A DNA stretch of 28,577 nucleotides from Cymbomonas tetramitiformis (taxonomy: Eukaryota > Chlorophyta > Pyramimonadophyceae > Pyramimonadales > Pyramimonadaceae). The translations under genes and the position numbers were made by a program. Shown here piece by piece: positions 18,137 to 26,769 of this stretch. The notes under the pieces are model-generated. The model saw only the letters and a program-made list of their open reading frames with translations. It did no database searches and was not told the origin of the DNA. The stretch spans positions 1 to 28,577 of the forward strand of contig LGRX02034611.1 in the NCBI GenBank assembly GCA_001247695.2, given 5' to 3'. Position 1 is the first letter of the stretch; each line of letters begins with the position of its first letter.

Positions 18137-18379
18137 TGTGTCCCAAATGTGACACCGGGGGCATGTGCACCTACAAGCACATACAACTTGTCTGCCCAGG
18201 CAGCGGGGGTGAGTTACATCAGTTAAGAGAGAGACAGCATGGGGAAATGAATGAAACAATAAAACACACCATTGAAGGAGACCCAAAAATGATTATAGAT
18301 GGCAGAAACACAGGGTGGCGCAGACACACTTACTGCTGCTGAAATCTTCCCGCTGGCAGAAATAGACAGGGACTATTAA
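18137..18379 (+). pseudogene. Cys-containing fragment between methyltransferase copies
   Basis: The frame 18133-18342 reads MCPKCDTGGMCTYKHI, then a further Cys in LVCPGSG. This is a C-X2-C...C...C arrangement with a Y-K-H word, which faintly recalls the Cys/His region of DIRS Gag-like proteins. It ends in TGA. It could be the N-terminal part of the following copy or a leftover of the first. Confidence 0.25.
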
Positions 18380-19160
18380 CAGTATCACGTCCACTTGCTG
18401 CCCTACCAGACGCTAGCATGCATGTATAGGCTTTCGAATACAAGGAAGGGAACTGTAGCAGTATCTGCTTCACCTGCCGGCACAAATGATAGCGGAAGCC
18501 AAACCTTTCATGACATGCAGTACATTAAAAGGAAAGAGTTTTGGAAGTTGATGGGGTGGCACAAGCTAACGTCGGACACACCTCAGACATCACTTAGCAG
18601 ATATACACAACGGGCCAATGATATTCATTCAGCACTTATAGCGTGCAACAATGAGTCGGGTGAGCCGAAAAATTGTTATGCAATAAGACCAGACCTTTTG
18701 GATATTATCATAGATGATTCAAGAGGCTTAGAAAAGGACGGATGTGAGCTTTTTTTGTAATCCGGTAAATTCACACCCGAGAATCAGTAGGAGACGATGT
18801 ATCCCCACGGAAGCAATGAAAGCAGCATTAAGACCCTTCTGCTACAAAGGGAGGATCGGGTGGGATGGATTAGCAAGGGATACATATATAAACAGGATCA
18901 CTGGCAAGGGCAATAAGGTATACGGGAACCCACCCTTCGATGGAGATGTGAGAAGGGAAGCATCTGCGGTCATGGCAACCCTGTCCCGAGGACTAGAAGC
19001 AGCCATGAACTCGGAAGGGTTTGAGGGGATTTGGATACTGCCACTGTCCCCAAAGAACCTTAAAAAGTGGACTGACAAAGGCTTTAAACTGATGTTCAAA
19101 TATCCAAGAGGGACCACACCTTTCATTCCTCATGATGGCATGTGGCATGTGTGGGTGGTA
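18380..19160 (+). pseudogene. Phage-Dam-like N6-adenine methyltransferase domain, copy 2, frameshifted and truncated
   Basis: Frame 18380-18760 reads TFHDMQYIKRKEFWKLMGW and then GEPKNCYAIRPDLLDIIIDD. It stops after a run of seven T's. The frame entered at 18744 carries MKAALRPFCYKGRIGWDGLA, VYGNPPFDG (N-P-P-F at 18927-18938), WILPLSPKN and FKLMFKYPRGTTPFIPH. It is about 60% identical to copy 1 over the shared part. Similarity ends near 19140, where the 360-bp repeat array begins. An in-frame TAG also interrupts the FTPEN motif region. The upstream part is longer than in copy 1, so each copy preserves different parts of the ancestral gene. Confidence 0.55.
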
Positions 19161-19166
19161 CGTTTA

Positions 19167-20060
19167 TGCATAATTTGACGATTTTTCGAAAAAATGACAT
19201 TTAGAAGTGTTAGAAGGTTGGAGAAGTTTGGAGAAGGTTTGGACAAACTCCAAAATGTAAAATTTTGACATTTCGGGTTTTGGAGTAGCCGTGCGGGACC
19301 ATTTCGTTTACTGCAAATACCAGGGAATCAAGTTGTGCACATGGAATGCTTGCGCGACACATTGATAAGTTTATAAAAGGCCATTACAAGGTTTGGGAAG
19401 GTGCAACATGATAGTAGAAGGCAGTAAAAAGTTGCATATCCAATATTTCAGGGTTTTAGGGTTGCTGGCGGGGTGGTGTGGGTGAAATATTAGTTGTGAG
19501 AGGGGGTTCGGCGTATGCGGGGTCCGCTATAAAGTGCACAATTTCGGGAAATGATGATATTACACGGTTTGATACTTTTGGAGAAGTTTGGAGAAGGTTT
19601 GGACAAACTCAAAAATATAAAATTTTGACGTTTAGGGTTTTGGAGTAGTCGTGCGGGGCCATTTTGGTCACTGCAAACAACAGGAAATCGTGTTTTGCAC
19701 TTGGCATGCATGCGCGGCAAATGAATGTGTTGCTACGAGGCCAATGGCAAGTTTGTGAAGGTGCACCATGCTAGTAGAAGGCATTAGAAAGTTGCATAGC
19801 CCATATTTTATTGTTATCGGGTTGCTAGCGGGGCCGTGTGGGAGAGATACTAGCTGTGAGAGCGGAGGTTTTATTATGTATGGGCTATGGGGCGGGGCAC
19901 TATAAAGTGCACGATTCCGGGAAATGATATTATATGACTTAATATTTTTGGAGAACATTGGAGAAGGTTCGTAGAAACAAAACCGATGCAATATTTCAAT
20001 ATTTTAGGTTTTTGAGTAGCCGCGCGGGGCCAATTTGTTCACTGCAAATATCAGGATGCC
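19167..20060 (+). repeat. Tandem 360-370 bp repeats, left array
   Basis: TTGGAGAAGTTTGGAGAAGG begins units at 19218 and 19578, and a diverged third begins at 19948. Each unit contains GGGTTTTGGAGTAG, CACTGCAAA and a telomere-like TTTAGGG or TTTTAGGG word. The same unit appears inverted at 24222-24720. Confidence 0.85.
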
Positions 20061-20414
20061 ATGTTATCGCACAGGAAAAATAATTAATTTAGATTAAGTT
20101 TCCATGATTTTAGAATAACCCGTTTTCATGTTGAATTTAGAATAAGTTTTCTTGATGTCATCCGGCTATGACCGGTGGTCCTTTTCACGACTCGTGTTCA
20201 AATAATGTGCACACAGGTCAAACGCTCTCGTTCCCGCTGGTGCCATCATGAGGAAGCCTCCAAAAAGCTTTAAGAAGGTTTGTCTCGCTTGTGATAATGG
20301 TGGGCGCCGTTGTAATAGACACTCACGGCGTGTTCTGCTTGAAAAAAGGCCCCTGTACTTCTTCTATATCCTAAACCCTTTGACTTGCCTTTTACCGCTG
20401 CACGCGACCGGCAA

Positions 20415-20446
20415 GCATCTTTGAAACTTCCGAGTTTCAAAGATGC
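20415..20446. repeat. Perfect 14-bp stem-loop
   Basis: GCATCTTTGAAACT pairs with AGTTTCAAAGATGC around TCCG. A decayed copy lies at about 20577-20608. Confidence 0.95.
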
Positions 20447-20483
20447 GTTTTGTATTTTGGGTGCACCCTAATTTTACAAAACG

Positions 20484-21296
20484 GCCGAGCGCTTCCCGTT
20501 TGTGCGGGATATTCAGATTTATTCCATGGAATATTTCATATGGATTAACACACATAAGCACGAAGGCATCGGCCACCCATCTTTGAACCTAACGAGTTTC
20601 AAATATGCGTTTTTTGTCATTTGGGTGCGCATACCCAAATAACAAATCAGCCGAGCGCTTCCCGTTGGCGTGGGGTATCCAACGCTTGAATGTTGAATAT
20701 TCATTGTAATATGAGTTAGCAAGCGAGGTTGCAAAGGCATCGGGACAGAATCTACGAAACTGTCATATGCCTTTGCCTTTGGGTTTGAGTTCGAACGTGA
20801 CACCCAAACCCAAAGATGCCAAACAGCCGAGGGCTTCCCGTGCGTCCTAGAGCACGAAACTTGGCACACATACTGCCAAGATACATATCTTTGAGTTACT
20901 TGAAGCTCAAGGCTTCAAGTTACTTGTGCGCGAAACGCTCAATTTATTTCTAAGGCAGATGTTTTCGGTTTGGGTTCGAACGTGACACCCAAACCCAAAG
21001 ATGCCAAACAGCCGAGGGCTTCCCGTGCGTCCTAGAGCACGAAACTTGGCACACATACTGCCAAGATACATATCTTTGAGTTACTTGAAGCTCAAGGCTT
21101 CAAGTTACTTGTGCGCGAAACGCGCAATTTATTTCTAAGGCAGATGTTTTGGGTTTGGGTTCGAACGTGACACCCAAACCCAAAGATGCCAAACAGCCGA
21201 GGGCTTCCCGTGCGTCCTAGAGCACGAAACTTGGCACACATACTGCCAAGATACATATCTTTGAGTTACTTGAAGCTCAAGGCTTCAAGTTACTTA
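20484..21296. repeat. Tandem units of 165-185 bp with conserved GCCGAGSGCTTCCCGT
   Basis: The motif starts at about 20484, 20649, 20826, 21011 and 21196. The last three units have a 185-bp period and are almost identical. Each motif is preceded by a stem-loop built on TTTGGGT/ACCCAAA. In the last three it is followed by ACTTGAAGC/GCTTCAAGT. The word is therefore always presented between hairpins. Confidence 0.9.
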
Positions 21297-21371
21297 CTTT
21301 TTTTCAAGCAGAACACGCCGTGAGTGTCTATTGTGGCAAAGATGGCAAATAATAAAAGTCATTATATCTGT

Positions 21372-21470
21372 TATTCACGGCCGTGACTTTTAGATTCACG
21401 GCCGTGAATCTTTCCGAATGGAACCAAAAACCGTTCGATTAAAATCGAACGGTTTTTGGTTCCATTCGGA
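21372..21470. repeat. Palindromes and a perfect 28-bp stem hairpin
   Basis: GATTCACGGCCGTGAATC (21393-21410) is a perfect palindrome, preceded by a partial copy at 21374. At 21413-21470 a 28-bp arm starting TCCGAATGGAACC pairs perfectly with its reverse complement around AA. It accounts for about 100 extra bases in the right arm of the surrounding inverted-repeat element, so it may be a nested insertion. Confidence 0.95.
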
Positions 21471-21821
21471 CATATGGACATCACGGCAAGACAACTCTTC
21501 AGTGTAATATTTCGCATGGCATGGCGATAGCTCAACAGGTACAGTACAGCGTCATGGATGCATGCACCGGTCATAGCCGGATGACATCAAGAAAACTTAT
21601 TCTAAAATCATCATGAAAACGGGTTATTCTAAAATCATGGAAACATATTCTAAATTAAATAGCCTACCTTATGCACACGGGAGATGTTTTGAAAAGAGCA
21701 ATTCACTATGCAAGTGCATTTCCATGTTCATATTTCCATGTTCATATACAACCTAATGTATGGATACTTGCAAGTGGCATTATGGTATACGGCTATTATT
21801 ATCGTATGCAAAATTACGTAC

Positions 21822-22330
21822 TGTGCGAGATGCCGCAACGGAAATATAGTGTATGCGTATGCGTATGCGCGAGATGCTGTAGTGAGCACAATGTGTGCGC
21901 TTGTGCGTATGCTTATGGTGGGATGCTTTGAATATTGCTTTGGGCGCACACTCGGCCGGGCACTGCCGAGAGTGCGCCCACCTCGAGGCGGTCAGGGATT
22001 CAACCTGAACTGACCGGTGGCGAACCGGTCAGGCTGCCGCCCCTATCACCTGAGACGTGCTGTGCGAGATGCTGCAACGGAAATATAGTGTATGCTTATG
22101 AGTATGCGCGAGATGCTATAGTGAGCACAATGTGTGCGCTTGTGCGTATGCTTATGGTGGGATGCTTTGAATATGGCTTTGGGCGCACACTCGGTCGGGC
22201 ACTGCCGAGAGTGCGCCCACCTCGAGGCGGTCAGGGATTCAACCTGAACTGACCGGTGGCGAACCGGTCAGGCTGCCGCCCCTATCACCTGAGACGTGCT
22301 GTGCGAGATGCCGCGGTGAGCACAAAGTGT
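21822..22330. repeat. 239-bp tandem duplication
   Basis: The word TGTGCGAGATG starts units at 21822, 22061 and 22300. The first two are complete and about 97% alike; the third is only the first tens of bases. Each unit has a GC stem (GGGCGCAC...GTGCGCCC, one A:A mismatch) and two smaller stems (GGTCAG/CTGACC and ACCGGT/ACCGGT). Confidence 0.9.
22000..22059 (-). pseudogene. Second copy of the proposed last exon
   Basis: The 239-bp duplication repeats the acceptor (TCGCACAG), the 20-codon exon and its TGA exactly one unit away. It would be unused if the nearer copy at 22298-22239 is spliced. Confidence 0.35.
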
Positions 22331-23061
22331 GTGCTAATGTATGTGCTTATGCATATCTGTACATCTATGCGGTGCGATGCTTTATACATATTCAACTATA
22401 AGGAGCGCTCACCTTTAGTCGTGGGTCAAGAGTAGCTTTGGGTGCTGAGATCTCAGAAGCCTGAGATACAGGCCGACGGCGCCAGTTGCAGTCGCCAGAA
22501 CTCTGCATCACAAAGGGCATACACGCAGTTGTGAGTGTTGCGAGGCATAGAACTAGATATGCGTTGATATATTATATTTGGAATCTAGTAATTATGAGTT
22601 GCTGACCTTTTTAGGGACTACAGAAGCTGGCTCTTGGGTCGACTGTGGCGTAGTTCCACAGGTTGCGGCATAATTTATGAACCCTGCAACACACGATGCT
22701 GAAATTCTTTTGGCTATGCCATATGTGAACGCAAGTAGTGTTAAGGTTAAGGTTCACCCACTTTTGTGGCGTCTGCAGCTTCGAAAATGAGTCTCGCACT
22801 TTCGGGCGAGTTAACAAATGATTCTCGGAGGTCGGTCAATACAATTTATCGCCAAAAGGAATTAAAATAAAAATTCTGCCGAAATGTAACGCTTTGTGCC
22901 CCCCCGCCCTGAGAACCACCTCAATGGCACGTCTTACATTTGATCGCCGGTGCAATAGTTTTGGGGACCGCACAATCGGGGACCACACATTTCTCTACAA
23001 CCTTTTCTTGCTTCCTCGAAATAGCTTTCTTGACAGCCTTTGTTCCACGGTTGATCCCCAT
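22239..23061 (-). CDS. Cryptic multi-exon gene with Cys motif (proposed)
   Basis: Minus-strand exons are proposed at 23061-22938 (ATG GGG ATC...; MGINRGTKAVKKAISRKQEK then CVVPDC), 22772-22758, 22683-22607, 22502-22413 and 22298-22239. Borders are GT..AG: AAAT|GTAAGA, GTGG|GTGAAC, AAAAG|GTCAGC and CTAAAG|GTGAGC, with acceptors GCTGCAG, TTGCAG, GATGCAG and GCACAG. Exons 3, 4 and 5 join in phase without stops (INYAATCGTTPQSTQEPASV, then SSGDCNWRRRPVSQASE, then HVSGDRGGSLTGSPPVSSG and TGA). The weak point is the join from exon 1: one acceptor would create a TAA and another leaves a 15-nt microexon. Unspliced, exon 1 ends KCKTCH, giving C-X4-C and C-X2-C pairs, perhaps a zinc ribbon. No family recognised. 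Confidence 0.35.
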
Positions 23062-23105
23062 GTTTCTTGGGCAAGGCGTGCTACTTACTCTTAGGTTTCA
23101 GGAGC

Positions 23106-24060
23106 ATAAAGTCCATTACGTAAAGTCCGTCCAGAACTCCAAAGCGCCACATGTTCGTGCACATAGAAATATCCCACGAAAACATATTTGGGCGTGGAAC
23201 GCTGACAGATTTGGAGTTCGGTCGATTAAACTCGATCGAACTCCAAAGCGCCACATCACGATGCACATAACATTACGTCCCGGATATAAATTTTGATGTG
23301 GAACGCTGACAGATTTGGAGTCCGTCGATAAAACTCGATCGAACTCCAAAGCGCCACATCATGATGCACATAACATTATGTCCCGGATATAAAATTTTGA
23401 TGTGGAGCGCTGACAGATTTGGAGTCCGTCGATAAAACTCGATCGAACTCCAAAGCGCCACATCACGATGCACATAACATTATGTCCCGGATATGAATTT
23501 TGATGTGGAACGCTGACAGATTTGGAGTCCGTCGATAAAACTCGATCGAACTCCAAAGCGCCACATCACGATGCACATAACATTATGTCCCGGATATAAA
23601 ATTCTGATGTGGAGCGCTGACAGATTTGGAGTCCGTCGATAAAACTCGATCGAACTCCAAAGCGCCACATCACGATGCACATAACATTATGTCCCGGATA
23701 TAAAATTCTGATGTGGAGCGCTGACAGATTTGGAGTCCGTCGATAAAACTCGATCGAACTCCAAAGCGCCACATCACGATGCACATAACATTATGTCGCG
23801 GATATAAATTTGATGTGGAGCGCTGACAGATTTGGAGTCCGTCGATAAAACTCGATCGAACTCCAAAGCGCCACATCACGATGCACATAACATTATGTCG
23901 CGGATATAAAATTCTGATGTGGAGCGCTGACAGATTTGGAGTCCGTCGATAAAACTTGATCGAACTCCAAAGCGCCACATCACGATGCACATAGCATTAT
24001 GTCCCGGATATAAAATTTGGTGTGGAACGCTGACAGATATGGAGAACTCCAAAGCGCCAC
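23106..24060. repeat. Ten-copy 103-bp satellite array
   Basis: AACTCCAAAGCGCCACAT starts units at 23135, 23239, 23342, 23446, 23549, 23653, 23757, 23859, 23963 and 24045. Periods are 102-104 bp, the last 82. Middle units are nearly identical; outer ones are diverged. The unit contains a weak inverted pair (CCAAAGCGC.. and ..GCGCTGACAGATTTGG). The period is not a multiple of three, so the open frames here are not genes. Confidence 0.95.
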
Positions 24061-24221
24061 ATCATGAAGCACTTCACGCCATTTCGAAGTGAAACGCGTT
24101 CGTATTCTTCAAGAATGTTACCGGTGATGGAAGTGCGAGGAAGCTCATGCCCTCGCACGCATATATTTCATGGATATTTGATATGTGGCTAGCGTGGTTG
24201 ATGTGACGCGCATGCGGCGTG
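24061..24221. other. Short spacer
   Basis: It lies between the 103-bp satellite and the inverted 350-bp repeats. No feature seen. Confidence 0.5.
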
Positions 24222-24720
24222 GCATGTGCAAAACACGATTTCATGCAATTTTGCAATGACCAAAATGGCCCCGCAAGACTACTCCAAAACCCTAAATGTC
24301 AAAAAATTACATTTTTGAGTTTGTCCAAACCTTCTCCAAACTTCTCCAAAAATATCAAGCCGTAAAATAACATTTCCCGAAATTATGCACTTTATAGCGG
24401 ACCCCGCATACGCAAAAACCCCTGCTCTCACACAGCCAATATTCCACCCGCCAGCAACCCTAAAACCCTAAAATCTTGGCTATGCAACTTTCTAGTGCCT
24501 TCAACTAACATGGTGCGCCTTCCCAAACTCGGCGATGACCTCTATCAACACATTCATGTGTCGCGCATGCGTGGCATGTGCAAAACACGATTTCCTGCTG
24601 GTTGCAGTGACCAAAATGGCCCCGCACGACTACTCCAAAACCCTAAATGTCAAAATTTTATATTTTTGAGTTTGTCCAAACCTTCTCCAAACTTCTCCAA
24701 AAATATCAAGCCGTAAAATG
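24222..24720 (-). repeat. 350-bp repeat units, right array (inverted to 19167-20060)
   Basis: GCAAAACACGATTTC occurs near 24227 and 24578 (period about 351), with CCAAACTTCTCCAAAAATATC at about 24335 and 24685. On the minus strand these are the same units as in the left array. They hold CCCTAAAACCCTAAAA, a telomere-like run, near 24460. Confidence 0.85.
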
Positions 24721-24818
24721 TGCTAGGACAACATATTGTGTCATGCGCAGATGACTCAACGGTGTCATACATGCTAGCAGTGCCATACGCGCCTTACGAT
24801 ATTAGCGCCCGAGACCCC

Positions 24819-25240
24819 TGTTGAGGAAGAGACCCCCCTTAGTGGGAGTACACAGTACTAGTGTACGGTGTAATAAGGTGTCATAGTGAAGCACTGACAC
24901 CTCATACTGCATGATACTGTAGTAGAAGCATCTGATAGGTTGATGAGACTTGGCCATGCTGACTAGGATTAACTCAGGGAGTTGAGTGAATAAGTAATGG
25001 CCAAGGCCAAAGAAACAGTTGAGTTTCCAAGAGTAAATACAGCCGACATGGCAAAAGATGTAATCCTAATTCTTATATGCAAGTAATATGCATTGAGTCT
25101 GGACATAGATCCTAAGAACCAGCATAGTTTGGTTAGCATTAAATAAGATATAGAGCATAATATAGAACCTTGCACTATATCTTATCCACAAGTAGTTTCA
25201 CAGTGACTGTTAAGTAGAGGGTTTAGTACTGCCTCCTACA
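24819..25240 (+). repeat. Putative 5' LTR of right element (422 bp)
   Basis: It begins TGTTGAGGA and ends CTCCTACA. The end read backwards (TGTAGGAGG) roughly mirrors the start. It is followed by AAA and a primer-binding site. It shares start, end and spacer with the LTR at 5240-4909. Confidence 0.6.
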
Positions 25241-25243
25241 AAA

Positions 25244-25258
25244 TGGTATCAGTGTGCT
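25244..25258 (+). other. Primer-binding site resembling the initiator-Met tRNA complement
   Basis: TGGTATCAGTGTGC follows the LTR by three bases. The common copia-type PBS is TGGTATCAGAGC, so the first nine bases agree. Confidence 0.65.
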
Positions 25259-25259
25259 A

Positions 25260-26769
25260 CGCACCACCACCACCACCACCGCTTCCACAAAAAAAATTTA
25301 CTTTCGAGTTATGACTTTTCCAACGACTTTATACCGTGACTTCGGCTTCAATGTTATTTGAAATCTGCCAGTGTGTGTTACGCCTTCCCTGACGCGACTT
25401 CAGTTACGGCTTTTATTGGCTCGCGGACTGTGACACCCACGTAAATTATCTTTTATTTGCTTACAAAAGCGAATTTCCTCTTCAACGCGTTGTGCAATTG
25501 TAGTTCGTACTGGATTCTAGAAATCGGGCGCTTTTAGGGCCTAAAAGTGCCCACCTCAGTGCTCTAGCGTCCTGCCAAGGGTGCAGTGCTTTCGAGCTCG
25601 TGTGTCGCCATGGTGCTTGAGCCGGCGCGAGTTGCCTTAGAATTGTCAATTGATACGAGGTCTTCTTTGGCGCGTTGATCTGGAGTTTTGGAATTTTGGG
25701 CTACTGTGCGAGGCCTCCTATGTGGCACAGTGTGCCACAAATGCAGTAATGGAACCTGGTAGTTCGTCGTGTATATCGCGAGGCAGAGGAAGCGACTTCC
25801 AACTCCCATGTTACTTTTACGAATGCGGGCGAATTCCAGCTCGACGTGCTGTTTGGCAATGATTAATTTTCGTCTTAGCGAACGCCAGTGAGGCACACCT
25901 GCCTACTTTGAAACTTTGATGTCGTTGCGTTGGCAATTTTGCGTGCGTTTTGCGCCTGCGACTCGTGGATTTACCGTACAAATTGTGTCGAGAATTCTTA
26001 TTTTTACTTGGATCCTGGTTTGAGATTGTTTGGAATTCTACCTCTAGCGCTTGGCTTCGTATTTCCGCCGGAACGACTGCACGACTTCGAGTTTGTCTTA
26101 CTCGCTGGCAGCTATGCGCCGCTAAATCTTTTTAGAATCTGTGCCTGGTTTTTGAAAGTGTTCGATGTAGTCTTCGCCTCTATGTGCTTGGCGATTGAGT
26201 GGGTTTGCGACGTTCTTCTTTCGTGCTTCTGGCTATCTTGCGTGATGCAGCTTTGAGATTGCAGTTTCGTGGCTGCGAGCGTGGGCGACCTCGATTGTCC
26301 TTGCGACTATGCGGGATGGGGCAAGTTTATGGCGGGGAATCTGAAAATTTGCTCCGACTTTGCGAGGAATTCCTGATTTTGTTGCAATTCGACGCTCCAG
26401 CGTTCTTATTAGTGGCTAACCCTAGGTGTTGTCGCGCTGTAGCGTTGCTTTGGCTTCCGTGAGCCGGTCGTTGGCCGAATTTGCTCAATTTGTTTTCGTC
26501 TTAAATCTTCGAGTTCGCTGGAAAGCTTTTGCTGAAATTTGGTCGCGGCAGTTGGTTATCGGCTGTTGGGCCTGGCTTCTGCGTCTTCTCTCTCATACTT
26601 TTATCACTTGCGGCGGAAGCTAGCGGATCTTCCTCGGTTGATTTGTGTGTTTCTCCACCTACGTTTGGCGCTCCTGGGTTAGCGGGATTGCACTTGCAGC
26701 TTGAGCTTATGGCTCTTCGCTTGTGCTCGCTTGGCAGCTTCGGCGACATGGCGCTTCAAGGATCCTGGC
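25260..26769 (+). other. T/G-rich leader of right element (no convincing gene)
   Basis: It starts with a (CAC)n run and an A-run, then 1.4 kb of T/G-rich sequence. Frames of 60-110 codons occur on both strands, some hydrophobic on plus and some polar on minus (for example 26749-26501). None shows a motif and they shift frame often, so I leave them uncalled. Confidence 0.4.

Larger units (their letters stand above)
20088..21654. mobile_element. Non-autonomous terminal-inverted-repeat element flanked by TTAA
   Basis: The left end TTTAGATTAAGTTTCCATG (from 20088) and the right end read on the minus strand, TTTAGAATATGTTTCCATG (from 21654), match for about 90 bp with few changes. A second inverted match lies inside (20311-20347 with 21299-21335). 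TTAA stands outside each end (20084-20087 and 21655-21658), as in piggyBac- or Kolobok-type insertions. The region is AT-rich, so TTAA could be chance. There is no coding capacity inside. The core is an array of stem-loop units. Confidence 0.7.

Noticed and set aside
17640..18760. Programmed +1 frameshift shared by the two methyltransferase copies
   Set aside because: Both copies shift near the same place, but aligning them shows different small indels and that the F-T-x-E motif sits in a third frame in copy 1. Independent decay explains it better.
21990..22300. tRNA or tRNA-derived SINE in the 239-bp unit
   Set aside because: The minus strand has a T-arm-like CAGGTTGAATCCCTG and a nearby 5-bp stem, but there is no D arm or acceptor stem with the right spacing.
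23081..23990. Several minus-strand frames starting MHRDVALW
   Set aside because: They are translations of the 103-bp satellite, whose period breaks frame in each unit.
23106..24060. CRISPR-like array
   Set aside because: Units are contiguous tandem satellites of 103 bp with no unique spacers, in a eukaryotic context.
25930..26256. Hydrophobic 108-codon plus frame in the right leader
   Set aside because: T-rich sequence gives hydrophobic translations by chance. It has no partner in the left leader and no motif.
26501..26749. Polar 82-codon minus frame in the right leader
   Set aside because: It lies antisense to the LTR-PBS-ORF direction, breaks into other frames at once, and has no recognisable domain.
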